In this document: positions 42,886-51,823 of the stretch, piece after piece
How positions within the stretch are numbered: the stretch's first letter is position 1
Layout of the letters: the number at the start of each line of letters is the position of its first letter
Assembly: GCF_024721265.1 (NCBI RefSeq)
Contig: NZ_JAMXOC010000004.1
Location: 62,001 to 126,000 of the forward strand
Length of the DNA stretch: 64,000 bases
Source: Ohessyouella blattaphilus
Lineage (GTDB): Bacteria > Bacillota > Clostridia > Lachnospirales > Lachnospiraceae
Reading direction: 5' to 3'
Translations under genes and position numbers: made by a program
Notes under the pieces: model-generated
What the model was told of the DNA's origin: nothing
Seen by the model: only the letters and a program-made list of their open reading frames with translations
Databases searched by the model: none

Positions 42886-43809
42886 ATGGCAAATAAGATT
42901 CGTGATGCCCCGTTAGCATTTGATTATTTTTATGGGATGGAGGCCGATCAGTTCAGTTTTTTTCGAATACCCAAGTGCTTATTTACAGAGCCAGAAATGG
43001 AGAGGGTTTCAACGGAAGCAAAATTGGTTTATGGTGTGTTATTGGACCGGATGCAGTTATCCGTGCAGAATAGGTGGCTCGATAAGAACAACCGTGTTTA
43101 TATAATCTACCCTGTAGATGAATTGATGGCGATGTTAAAATTTTCTAGACAAAAGATAACGAAGTATATGGCTGAACTGGATGAAAAAACGGGAGTGGGT
43201 CTAATTGAGAAAAAGCGCCTAGGCCAAGGAAAGGCGAATATCATTTACGTAAAAAACTTCATTCCTTACGAACGTCGAAGGCAACAAGATGATGTCATGA
43301 AAAAACAGAATCTTCAGAAATTCCAATATGGAATTTCTAAAGATTCCGATACGGAACTTCTAGAAGTTCCTATATGGAACGGTAATAATACTGAATATAG
43401 TGATACTGAAAAGAATAATAATCCATCTATCAGAAATGAGCTAGCTGATGAAGAATTGATTGATCGGATGAGAAGAGTAATTCAGGAGAATATTGAATAT
43501 AATAATTTGATTGAACGCTCAGACCAGGCAAGTGTGGATGAGATTGTGGAGTTGATGCTAGAGGTTCTGTGTGATCAGGGGTCTAGAATTAAGATTGGGC
43601 AAAGAGAGTATTCTCTGGCATTGGTACAAGGGCAGATTATGAAGCTTAAATTTTCTCATGTTTTGTATGTTCTTGATTGCTTGAGGACTACAACAGCTAA
43701 AATCCATAATATAAAAAGTTATCTGCTAACCACGCTCTTTAATGCTTCGAAGACAATGAGTCATTACTATCAGCAACAAGTGAATCATGAGCTTTATGGA
43801 GAACCTTAG
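42886..43809 (+). CDS. RepA_N-type replication initiator protein
   Basis: A 307-residue protein with an N-terminal RepA_N winged-helix domain (FFRIPKCLFTEPEMERVSTEAKLVYGVLLDRM, partly; RVYIIYPVDELMAML; SRQKITKYMAELDE), a variable linker (about 135-190) and a C-terminal helical domain (TTAKIHNIKSYLLTTLFNA). RepA_N proteins initiate theta replication of Firmicute plasmids, and many ICEs carry them. In that family the origin lies inside the rep gene, and three iteron-like repeats are found in this linker. It begins 6 bp after parB with GGTGATGGGAG. Confidence 0.9.
   Translation: MANKIRDAPLAFDYFYGMEADQFSFFRIPKCLFTEPEMERVSTEAKLVYGVLLDRMQLSVQNRWLDKNNRVYIIYPVDELMAMLKFSRQKITKYMAELDEKTGVGLIEKKRLGQGKANIIYVKNFIPYERRRQQDDVMKKQNLQKFQYGISKDSDTELLEVPIWNGNNTEYSDTEKNNNPSIRNELADEELIDRMRRVIQENIEYNNLIERSDQASVDEIVELMLEVLCDQGSRIKIGQREYSLALVQGQIMKLKFSHVLYVLDCLRTTTAKIHNIKSYLLTTLFNASKTMSHYYQQQVNHELYGEP
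43321..43379 (+). repeat. three iterons at exact 23-bp spacing inside the replication gene (candidate oriV)
   Basis: TTCCAATATGGAA (43321-43333), TTCCGATACGGAA (43344-43356) and TTCCTATATGGAA (43367-43379) are 13-bp palindromes of form TTCC-N5-GGAA, starting exactly 23 bp apart. The first two 23-bp units also share their spacers (TTTCTAAAGA and CTTCTAGAAG); across units 2 and 3 there is an 18-bp perfect palindrome centred on TCTAGA (43353-43370). Confidence 0.75.
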
Positions 43810-43888
43810 CAGGAGCCAATTTTACACCTTTTACAAAAAGTAATGGGTTATGGTATACCTAAAGAAAAGGATAAAGGGGGACAGGAAT

Positions 43889-44572
43889 ATGTTGTTTGAA
43901 AAAAGGTGTTGGCGACCAGGCTTGATTTTAAAAGTGTTATTTATACTTCTGTTTTTGCTTATCTTGGGGATTCAGGCATTTTCTAAAGAGGAGATTGTGT
44001 ATACGGATGTGAAGCCGCAAATTGTTGGTGCTACAAGTGAGAAGCCGCAAGAGGGAGGTGAGCAACCAGAAGCAAAGGAAAAGAAGGCGATCACCTTCAA
44101 AGAGGTGAGTAAACAGGAGCAAAATAAAAAAGCTGATAAACAGGCCAATGTAGTAGATGCAAGTACAAAGGCGAAAGTGTCAAAGACAGCTGTGGAAGCT
44201 ACAGTTCTAGCAGCAACTCATTCAAGTGAGAAAGGGATATCAAGTGAAGCTAATCAACCAAGAAGACGATGGATTGAAGGCCAGACAAAGACTAGAGAGA
44301 TTCCAACGATTATACAAGAAGCTAGAACCGAAGTTATTCCAGCCGAGTATCGGACAGAATATTATATGGCATGTAGTGTTTGCCAGATAGAGCTTACCAA
44401 CGATACTGTTAATTCTCACACAGAAGGACATATGCTAGCAGGTGAAGGTGGTGGCAGTTATCAAACTTCGAGAAATGTACTTGTGAGAGAAGAACAAGTT
44501 GTACAACATGAAGCAGCCTGGGGAACCAAGACGGAAGAGTATGTGGTACCAGGTTATTGGGAATATTATTAG
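43889..44572 (+). CDS. secreted or membrane-anchored ICE protein with a CxxC/HxxxxH motif
   Basis: A 227-residue protein of unknown function. The start is ATG 43889 (AAAGGGGGAC upstream). A membrane helix or signal (about 12-30) is followed by a low-complexity Lys/Glu/Ala linker, then a C-terminal domain from about 145. That domain has a candidate zinc site, CSVCQIELTNDTVNSHTEGH, and a closing TEEYVVPGYWEYY. The order Cys-x2-Cys and His-x4-His resembles a zinc finger placed outside the cell. Genes of this kind occur in this position in related conjugative elements; I cannot assign a role beyond a surface function. Confidence 0.65.
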   Translation: MLFEKRCWRPGLILKVLFILLFLLILGIQAFSKEEIVYTDVKPQIVGATSEKPQEGGEQPEAKEKKAITFKEVSKQEQNKKADKQANVVDASTKAKVSKTAVEATVLAATHSSEKGISSEANQPRRRWIEGQTKTREIPTIIQEARTEVIPAEYRTEYYMACSVCQIELTNDTVNSHTEGHMLAGEGGGSYQTSRNVLVREEQVVQHEAAWGTKTEEYVVPGYWEYY

Positions 44573-44711
44573 AATTGACAGGATAGTACTATAGAGAGTG
44601 GCAAAAGGTGGTTACTACTTTTTTTAACTTAGGAATGTTATAATTAACTAACTTTGAATTTGTAAATCAGTTTAAGAAAGAAATCGTAAAAATGATAAGG
44701 GGGGAACAACC

Positions 44712-45131
44712 TTGAAAATGCCAGATAAAATTGAAGATATTATGCTTGCCCCCTGCGGCATGAATTGTGCCGTCTGCTATAAACATGTAGGTGTACGAAA
44801 ATATGGGAAACCTTGCGAGGGGTGTTTGAAAGGTGATTTAGGAAAACCTGAACATTGCCGTAAGTGTAATATCAAAAGTTGTGCACAGGATATGGGATAT
44901 GTACATTGCTTTGAGTGTGCCGACTTTTCCTGTAAACTGATTAAAAACCTTGAAAAGAGCTACAAAAAAAGATATAAAACAAGTCTTGTTGAAAATAGTA
45001 TCGTAGCACATGAAAAGGGGATTGTCGGCTTTTTAGAACAAGACCGTCAAAAATGGACTTGTTTAAAATGTGGCGGTGCTTTCTCCCTCCATGATGGGGC
45101 TTGTAGTGAGTGTGGAAATACAGAACGCTAA
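44712..45131 (+). CDS. DUF3795 cysteine-rich protein
   Basis: A 139-residue cytoplasmic protein with the DUF3795 pattern APCGMNCAVCYKHV, CEGCLKG, CRKCNIKSCA and HCFECADFSCK, followed by a C-terminal zinc-ribbon pair (CLKCGG, CSECGN). Fourteen or more Cys suggest Zn or Fe-S binding. The function of the family is unknown. The start is TTG 44712 or ATG 44718 after AGGGGGGAA. It is a cargo gene between the replication and surface-protein genes of the ICE; a terminator follows. Confidence 0.88.
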   Translation: MKMPDKIEDIMLAPCGMNCAVCYKHVGVRKYGKPCEGCLKGDLGKPEHCRKCNIKSCAQDMGYVHCFECADFSCKLIKNLEKSYKKRYKTSLVENSIVAHEKGIVGFLEQDRQKWTCLKCGGAFSLHDGACSECGNTER

Positions 45132-45230
45132 TCAATATTAAAAGCATATGACTGGCAAATTCCAGTTTGTCAGACGTATAATCGTTTAAAGATGATGAAT
45201 GTATAAGGACTATCGCGCAATAGCAACCCA

Positions 45231-45259
45231 AAAGGCAGGTAAAAATACCTGTCTTTTTT
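45231..45259 (+). terminator. terminator/attenuator upstream of the surface adhesin gene
   Basis: AAAGGCAGGTA pairs with TACCTGTCTTTT around AAAA, ending in six T residues, 24 bp before the adhesin start. It could limit read-through into the adhesin gene. Confidence 0.8.
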
Positions 45260-45282
45260 CATGCAAAAGAAAGGAAAAAAAT

Positions 45283-47622
45283 ATGAATAAAGGAAAGTTA
45301 TACCAAATTATTGCAAGTATCGTTGCAGTGATTTTTTTATGTTCGCCGATAATGATTCAAGCAAAAATGAAGAGCACTCCGATATCCAATCAGCAAAAAA
45401 CAGAGATTATGAATGAGCTAGCGGAGCGTATTGGTGAAGATAAGCATAAGGCAGAAGGTCCTAGCGAGGAAAGCCTGGAAATAAAAGATGTTCCGCGCGC
45501 CAAACGCCTATTGCGAACGGGAACAGTAAACCATGTGGTAGGCCGCACAATCTTTTATGAGAGCTGGTTTACCAATTATTTTACCGCAGGTGACCGAGTT
45601 GCCTATTGTCTGCAGCCAGCCGTAGAGACGCCGCCAACTGGTAATTATGGAATCAGTCGCTACGTTCCCAATAACAGTCGCTATGCAAAAGGACTCTATT
45701 ACTTATACGGTGGTCCGGGCTATCAGACTTGGTATCAAAACTTTGGCGCAATCGGTGCCAGTGGCGCTGGTTACAATGAGGACTCAGAATACACCATGAC
45801 CCATGTAATGATTTCCTACATTTATGATCCCGGCGGTTCCGCATTTGTAGGCTTGAGTCAAGATATTATTCAAGCGTTAGTCCATCAAGTGAGTCTACTA
45901 GACCAATTGCCAGACGCACCATGGACCTTTCAAGCATTTGTGTATAACGAAGACGGTGCCGGTCAAGTGATGGGTGGTTCCTCTTATACCCCGAACGGAA
46001 AAGTAAAGATTAAAAAGGTGTCTGCGAACCCAGAGATTACCGAAGGCAATGGCTGCTATTCTTTTGAGGGAGCAGAGTTTACGGTCTTTAAAGCGGGCAC
46101 CAATGACGTGGTGGGAACACTGGTTGCAGATGCAGAAGGGAATACAGGAGAGCTTGAAGCACTAGAGGGCGAGTATCAAATTCAAGAGACGAAAAGCCCG
46201 AAAGGATATCTCTCAAAAGTCGACCGCGTATCGGTAACTGTTACTCGGGAGAAGACCGCAACAGTAGAAATCAAAAATGTTCCGGGCAATGACCCTATAG
46301 GGATGCTGCTAGGAAAGATAGATGCAGAAACCAATAAGGATAAGCCTCAAGGAACAGCGAAACTAATAGATGGTGAGTTTACCGTTAAATACTATGATGT
46401 ACTCCTAAGCGATGCAGAAAAAGATGTAGACCCAGGAACAAAAGGATATGAGCCTAAACGCACATGGATATTTAAGACGAATGAGAACGGGTTTGCCAAT
46501 CTACACGGCGCCTATCAGATTGGTGGCGATGCTCTTTACTTGAGTAACGGTATGCCAACGGTTCCTTTTGGTACATTAACAGTACAAGAAACAAAGGCGC
46601 CGTCAGGGTATCTATTAACGGATAAAGAGGGAAAGACTCCCGGTGTTCATGTAAGAAGGATTATTCCAGATGAACACGGACAACCGGTCTATGAATATAA
46701 TGTGCCTCTGCAAGAGGACCAGGTAATCCGAGGAGATCTAAAAGGAGTAAAGGTTTCTGATGGTGACCAAAAGCGAATGGCTTACGTTCCGTTTCGAATC
46801 ACATCGGTAACCACAAAAGAAAGCCATGTAGTAGTTACCGATAAGAACGGACAATTCAGTACATCGTCCCAGTGGAATCTGCACTCAAATAATACCAATC
46901 GAGGAGAGGAGCCAACAGATGGTATCTGGTTTGGTGAACTTACCACATTAGACGATAAAAGAGGAGCGTTAATCTACGATACCTATCTAGTAGAAGAATT
47001 ACCTTGTGAGGTAAATGAAGACCGTGTATTACTTGAACCGATTGAAGTCACCATTAGTAGAGAGATGACCACCATCGATTTAGGTACCATCACCAATGAT
47101 TACAAATCTGTTCCAGCCATTGGTACGAAAGCAAAGGATAAAAAGACAGGAACTCAGGAAGCACTCGCCGAGAAAGAAATGATCTTTGAAGATGAAGTTC
47201 GCTATGAGAATCTAACGAAGGAACTTGAGTATGAGCTACGAGGCATCTTGATGGATAAAGAAACGAAGAAGCCACTTCTTATAAACGACAAAGAAGTGAC
47301 GGCGACAAAGACCTTTCAGACAAAGGAAATGAATGACACGGAAATCATGACTTTTACCTTTGACGGAAGCGCACTTGGTGGAAAAGATATTGTCGTGTTT
47401 GAAGAACTGTACCTAGACGGAAAACTAGTGGCTAGTCATGCGGACATCGAAGATAAAGATCAAACGATTCGGATTAAGGAGCCAGAAAAGCCGGCAGAAC
47501 CAGTGAACCCACCGAAGGAAGTAGTAAATACCGGAGATGGTGCCAATATTATCATTCTCTTGGCCTTTGCTCTAGTGAGTGCAATCGTAGCTATCGTTAT
47601 CTTAAAAAAGAGAAGGAAATAG
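45283..47622 (+). CDS. sortase-type surface adhesin: thioester domain, SpaA-like domains, VaFE repeat
   Basis: A 779-residue wall protein. The signal peptide ends near residue 28. The N-terminal thioester domain holds VAYCLQP with Cys109, which in this class can form an internal thioester with a later Gln. SpaA/Cna-like isopeptide domains follow (YSFEGAEFTVFK and ETKSPKGYL near 250-340; TVQETKAPSGYL near 440). A VaFE domain (about 605-730: PAIGTKAKDKKTG, VVFEELYLDG) precedes VNTGDGAN, a membrane helix and KKRRK. As in the hydrolase at 12.5 kb, the LP of LPxTG is replaced. It probably promotes cell contact during mating or host adhesion. The start is ATG 45283, with AAAGGAA. Confidence 0.9.
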   Translation: MNKGKLYQIIASIVAVIFLCSPIMIQAKMKSTPISNQQKTEIMNELAERIGEDKHKAEGPSEESLEIKDVPRAKRLLRTGTVNHVVGRTIFYESWFTNYFTAGDRVAYCLQPAVETPPTGNYGISRYVPNNSRYAKGLYYLYGGPGYQTWYQNFGAIGASGAGYNEDSEYTMTHVMISYIYDPGGSAFVGLSQDIIQALVHQVSLLDQLPDAPWTFQAFVYNEDGAGQVMGGSSYTPNGKVKIKKVSANPEITEGNGCYSFEGAEFTVFKAGTNDVVGTLVADAEGNTGELEALEGEYQIQETKSPKGYLSKVDRVSVTVTREKTATVEIKNVPGNDPIGMLLGKIDAETNKDKPQGTAKLIDGEFTVKYYDVLLSDAEKDVDPGTKGYEPKRTWIFKTNENGFANLHGAYQIGGDALYLSNGMPTVPFGTLTVQETKAPSGYLLTDKEGKTPGVHVRRIIPDEHGQPVYEYNVPLQEDQVIRGDLKGVKVSDGDQKRMAYVPFRITSVTTKESHVVVTDKNGQFSTSSQWNLHSNNTNRGEEPTDGIWFGELTTLDDKRGALIYDTYLVEELPCEVNEDRVLLEPIEVTISREMTTIDLGTITNDYKSVPAIGTKAKDKKTGTQEALAEKEMIFEDEVRYENLTKELEYELRGILMDKETKKPLLINDKEVTATKTFQTKEMNDTEIMTFTFDGSALGGKDIVVFEELYLDGKLVASHADIEDKDQTIRIKEPEKPAEPVNPPKEVVNTGDGANIIILLAFALVSAIVAIVILKKRRK

Positions 47623-47694
47623 TAGGGGAGGGGCCTTGTGCCCCTTCCAATCAGGTCACCAAGAAGGTGGCTTTTTAATTGGAGGAAACGAAAA

Positions 47695-48024
47695 ATGAAG
47701 AGAAATAAATATAAAAGATATGGAGCGAAGACAAAAGGAGTATTAGCGGTAGTGGAAGCACTAACGCTTTCCCTTATTCTAACCATACCTAGTTTTGCTG
47801 CTATAGATGTCGGGGCAATCACAAAGCCTATTGATGTGATAAAAACCGTACTGATTGCGGTGGTTGTAGGTATTGGTACGATTGTGCTAATCCTAGGAGT
47901 TGTCGATCTGGTGACAAGTTGGGGAGATCATAATACAGGAGGATTAAAGACCGCAGCGTTTAAGATTGCTGCTGGCGGACTGTTGGTTGGCATTTCTACT
48001 TTACTCGCACTTATGGGGTATTAA
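47695..48024 (+). CDS. Maff2-family small membrane protein (VirB2/pilin-like position)
   Basis: A 109-residue protein with a cleavable-looking signal ending at PSFAA, then two membrane helices (about 50-70 and 88-107). The TSWGDHNTGGLKTAAFKIAAGG loop, given in part as WGDHNTGG, is typical of Maff2 proteins found in Clostridia conjugative elements just before the TrbL-like gene. The start is ATG 47695 with GGAGG; the longer frame is not supported. It probably forms part of the mating channel. Confidence 0.85.
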   Translation: MKRNKYKRYGAKTKGVLAVVEALTLSLILTIPSFAAIDVGAITKPIDVIKTVLIAVVVGIGTIVLILGVVDLVTSWGDHNTGGLKTAAFKIAAGGLLVGISTLLALMGY

Positions 48025-48035
48025 GGAGGTTGTGA

Positions 48036-48875
48036 ATGAGCTTTATTCAAAACTTAATCAATGGCCATATGCTATACCAATTAGGATGTGATGTTTGGAA
48101 TGCCTTTGTGGATATCTCGTTAGCCTTTCTGGTGAAAACACCAGAGGAAATCGATGCCAATTTATGGGCGGTTGTAATGGATAACATCTATCCTCTTTTT
48201 CTTGCAGTGGGTTCAGCACTAGTAGTAACCTTCTTCTTTCTGGGACTATACCGGGATGTTAGTGATTACCGGCAAATCATCCAGCTAGAAAGTCTTATTT
48301 TCATTTTGATTCGCTTAGGCATATGCCAAGCGGTCATCGTAGGGTTAAAGCCGTTTATTATGGCAATGTTTCAGTCGGGCCAGGCGTTATCGAGGATGAT
48401 TATTAGTCGCATGGGATTCGCCACTGGTAGCGCATATGGTCACTTAGCACCATCCTCAGAGTATTTAAAAAGTGGCAGTCTTATGTTTGCCGGTACTATT
48501 ATTGGAATTCTATTTTTTATCGCAGCACTGACCTGTGGAGGTTCTATCTGCTTATCGGTATTTCAGAGAATCATAAAGATTATCTTTGCTGCACCAACAG
48601 GTGCACTGGCCATTGCGACCATTGCGGGTGGTCGGGAGCTATCAAGAACTGCTAGCAGCTGGTTTCAAGAGTTTCTAGCAGTTATCTTAGAGGCTTCATT
48701 TATGATCCTAGCGATCGGGATTTGTGTACCGATTATGGCAATCCCGCTATTTCCAGGTTCAGGGGTGGTGGATACGCTGATGTCTATTATCGAACCAGCA
48801 TTTAAGATGGTGCTTATGAGTAGTGCAGTCAGAGGGTCAGGTGCTATATTTAGAAAATTCTTAGGGATGCATTAG
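48036..48875 (+). CDS. TrbL/VirB6-like conjugation channel membrane protein
   Basis: A 279-residue protein with about six membrane helices, in the VirB6/TrbL position between the Maff2-like and PrgI genes. It carries a Gly/Ala-rich central loop (AAPTGALAIATIAGGRELSRTASSW). VirB6-like proteins form the inner-membrane pore of type IV secretion systems. The start follows AAGGAGG. No enzymatic motif is expected or seen. Confidence 0.85.
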   Translation: MSFIQNLINGHMLYQLGCDVWNAFVDISLAFLVKTPEEIDANLWAVVMDNIYPLFLAVGSALVVTFFFLGLYRDVSDYRQIIQLESLIFILIRLGICQAVIVGLKPFIMAMFQSGQALSRMIISRMGFATGSAYGHLAPSSEYLKSGSLMFAGTIIGILFFIAALTCGGSICLSVFQRIIKIIFAAPTGALAIATIAGGRELSRTASSWFQEFLAVILEASFMILAIGICVPIMAIPLFPGSGVVDTLMSIIEPAFKMVLMSSAVRGSGAIFRKFLGMH

Positions 48876-48888
48876 GAGGAAAGTTAGG

Positions 48889-49308
48889 ATGAAAATTGAA
48901 ATAAATCGAGACTTTGAGCAATACAAAGATGATTTCTTTCGTGGGTTAAATAAGCGAGAAACCATTAGCTTAGGGCTGCTACTGTTTTTAAACTTAGGCG
49001 GTGTCCTCAGCTGTCTATTTCTATTTGATATTCACGTTCTCTTAGGGATTTATATCATCTTGCCTCTAGATATCTTAGTGGGTCTGATTGGCTTCTTCCC
49101 GGCTAGTCGTATGGGAGTAGGGTTTATTGAGCTAGCGAAACGAAGTTGGCGCCTAAAGTTTACGCCAACGATTCACTATGCTTCAAAGGAGTTTACGAGA
49201 GAAAAGGATATTCGCTATGAAGGGCTTATCAAGCGGAAGAGAACGAAAAGATGGTCAAGAAAAGGAAGGAATCAAGGTGATAAACGAGATGGGAAAACGA
49301 ACGTTTAA
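48889..49308 (+). CDS. PrgI-family (VirB3-like) conjugation protein
   Basis: A 139-residue protein with the PrgI pattern: N-terminal EINRDFEQYKDDFFRGLNKRE and two helices (about 25-70). It is the VirB3 equivalent, a short membrane partner of the VirB4 ATPase. Its C-terminal 30 residues are Lys/Arg-rich. It overlaps the VirB4 gene, so the two are coupled. Confidence 0.92.
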   Translation: MKIEINRDFEQYKDDFFRGLNKRETISLGLLLFLNLGGVLSCLFLFDIHVLLGIYIILPLDILVGLIGFFPASRMGVGFIELAKRSWRLKFTPTIHYASKEFTREKDIRYEGLIKRKRTKRWSRKGRNQGDKRDGKTNV

Positions 49309-51823
49309 AAGTTATAAAAAGTGTAGTGTGCCAGTGTATCAGATTCGGAAGAATGCTTACCCTACAGACACAGGCTCCTACATACCGATAGAAAAGATAT
49401 CTGAAAATGGTGTGTTTCAGATAGAACCAGATAATAAAGAGGGGATGGTTTTTGATAAGATGTATCGCTTTACAGACATCAACTTTGACTTAGAAGATGA
49501 TGAAGGGAAGCGGAAAGTACTGCAGGTCTGGATGGAGATCCTTCGAGGGATGAAGGTGGCTTTTAAAGTGATGGTATCAGGGATTGAACGCCCACAGGAA
49601 ACAGTAGAGCAGGAAAGCCGGCGAGAACCGCTTCACGAGGGTCCGATTTACGTACTAACAAATGAGGCCTTAAACGAAGTGATTGGGAAAAAGAGGAAGC
49701 TAGGAAATAACCGCATCGATTACCAGTACTACCTAATTCTTTCTTGTGTAAAACAAAACATGGAAGAGGCAGTTCTCTTCTTCAATAACCTAGAGACCAG
49801 TATTGTTCCCTATTTCTATCAACTAGAAAGTGAGCTGATACCAGTTGATGGGATTAACCGCTTGCAAATCTTAAAGAGTATTTATCGGCCATTGGAAGAG
49901 GAGCGTTTTTCGCTTACATGGGAAAAATTACGAGAGGAACGAGATTACTTTAGACATATACTAGCGCCACTCACAATGGAGATTGAGAAAAAGCAGTTAC
50001 GTCTAGATGCGCGTTATGGTTGTGTACTACTTGCGAGAGAATACCCAGAATCTCTTCCCGATGGTTTCCTTACGAAGTTTGTAAAAGGGCTTAACTTTCC
50101 AGTTATCGCTACAATGGATTTTTCACCTCTTAGTAAATCCGATACAAAGGAAATGCTAAGTCGAAAGCTTATGAACATTGAAGGCAGCATCGATCGCCAA
50201 CAACAGCAGAATAATCAGCGAGGAGCATTTCTAACAGATCCTAGTTGGGATAAGCGCCAGCAAAAACAAGAGATATCGGAAGAACTGGAGAACGCCCATC
50301 TAAATGATGAGGTGTATTTTTATACCTCTCTGCTCATATATGTAGAAGGAAAGTGCCAGGAAGAGTTAGATAGCCGAGTAGAGCGAGTTAAGCAACAAGC
50401 AGCGATGGAAGATGTGGAACTAGAGTTTTTAAGAGGACAGCAAGTAGAAGCCTTTCAGACGATGCTTCCAACGGCGACAAGGCTAGTACCGGTGCTTCGC
50501 CCCATGAAGGTAAGTAGTATTACCGCCTTTTGTCCATATCACGTGGCGGAGTTAAATGATAGAAGTAGTAGTTCAGCCTTTTATGGCATAAACCAAGGGT
50601 CCAAAACGCTAATCTTCGCCAATAAGAAGAATCTTAAGAATGGGAACGGCTTTATCTATGCGCCGCCGGGGAGTGGAAAGTCTTTTTTTGTAAAATTGGA
50701 AATCGTCCAGGTACTAAATTATACCTATGATGATGTACTAATACTCGATCCGGCCAATGAGTATTTTGATATCTGCGAGTTTTACGGAGGCCAAGTAATT
50801 AACTTTAGCAATCGCACAGAAACCCATATCAATCCCTTGTGGATACCTGAAGACGTATACCTTGATGAGTCCCTACGAGAAGGTTTCATTTCAGATAAGG
50901 GAGTGTTCATGCAGCGCTTATTCCCTTATATCAAAAAGAAAACCTTAGAGGGAAACGAAGCCACCTATATCGACCGCTCGGTACGTCGCTTGTATGAGGA
51001 AGTCTTTCGTATCTTTGATGAACAGGGAATTATGGAAGAGCCAACGTTCCTAGAATACCAACGCTTTTTAGCGGAAGAGCCAAGAGAAAAGGCTGGGGAT
51101 ATCTTGGACGCCTTTGAGCTATATGTAAGTGGTTCATCCAATGTCTTTGCCCATAAAAGCAACGTAGATATCAATAGTCGAATGGTAGTCTTTGGTATTC
51201 GGGACTTAGGAGAAACGCTAAAGAAACCTTCCATGATGATTATTACCGAGTTGATGACTACAAGGCTTACTTACAATAAACGCAACCATAAGGCGACGAG
51301 GGTCTACGGGGATGAGCTACACGTAGTCTTTGATGACCCAGAGTTCGCGCTTGCCTGGGAGAAGTTATGGAAGGTAGCGAGAAAAGATGGCGGTATTACT
51401 ACTGGTATTACCCAGAACATCAGCGACTCTATTATGAGTAAGCAGGCCAAAACCATGGTTGCCAATTCGGATGTAATCGGAATCCTCTCCTTATCGAAAA
51501 CAGACCGGCAGGACTTACCGGAGATTATTGACTTAACAGATACCGAAATGCAGTATGTGGATGCTAAGCATAAAGGGATGGGTCTTATGAAATTTGGGAA
51601 TACGAAAGTCATTTTTGATGCTCGAATCGACCAAGATAATATCCTTTACTGGCTCTTTACTACAGATCCGAAGGAAAGTAGGCAAAAGCAAAAGCGCATG
51701 AAGGAACTAAAAGAGTTGATTGCTAAGAAAAAGGAAGAGGCTTGCATGCGTGATGCTAAGGAGAGGGATCAAATAGATAGAAACGGAGAAGCCAGTATCG
51801 CAAAACTACGAGAGGTGCTGTGA
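49277..51823 (+). CDS. VirB4-family conjugation ATPase (TraE/TrsE-like)
   Basis: The motor ATPase of the mating channel, 848 residues from GTG 49277 (AGGAAGG at about 49263-49269); ATG 49289 is an alternative. The N-terminal domain binds the membrane partners. The ATPase domain has Walker A PPGSGKSFF near residue 465, DPANEYFDIC, and Walker B RVYGDELHVVF near 675. The GITTGITQNISD segment is typical of this family. It overlaps the PrgI gene upstream and the hydrolase gene downstream by TGATG-type stop/start coupling. Confidence 0.95.
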   Translation: MINEMGKRTFKSYKKCSVPVYQIRKNAYPTDTGSYIPIEKISENGVFQIEPDNKEGMVFDKMYRFTDINFDLEDDEGKRKVLQVWMEILRGMKVAFKVMVSGIERPQETVEQESRREPLHEGPIYVLTNEALNEVIGKKRKLGNNRIDYQYYLILSCVKQNMEEAVLFFNNLETSIVPYFYQLESELIPVDGINRLQILKSIYRPLEEERFSLTWEKLREERDYFRHILAPLTMEIEKKQLRLDARYGCVLLAREYPESLPDGFLTKFVKGLNFPVIATMDFSPLSKSDTKEMLSRKLMNIEGSIDRQQQQNNQRGAFLTDPSWDKRQQKQEISEELENAHLNDEVYFYTSLLIYVEGKCQEELDSRVERVKQQAAMEDVELEFLRGQQVEAFQTMLPTATRLVPVLRPMKVSSITAFCPYHVAELNDRSSSSAFYGINQGSKTLIFANKKNLKNGNGFIYAPPGSGKSFFVKLEIVQVLNYTYDDVLILDPANEYFDICEFYGGQVINFSNRTETHINPLWIPEDVYLDESLREGFISDKGVFMQRLFPYIKKKTLEGNEATYIDRSVRRLYEEVFRIFDEQGIMEEPTFLEYQRFLAEEPREKAGDILDAFELYVSGSSNVFAHKSNVDINSRMVVFGIRDLGETLKKPSMMIITELMTTRLTYNKRNHKATRVYGDELHVVFDDPEFALAWEKLWKVARKDGGITTGITQNISDSIMSKQAKTMVANSDVIGILSLSKTDRQDLPEIIDLTDTEMQYVDAKHKGMGLMKFGNTKVIFDARIDQDNILYWLFTTDPKESRQKQKRMKELKELIAKKKEEACMRDAKERDQIDRNGEASIAKLREVL

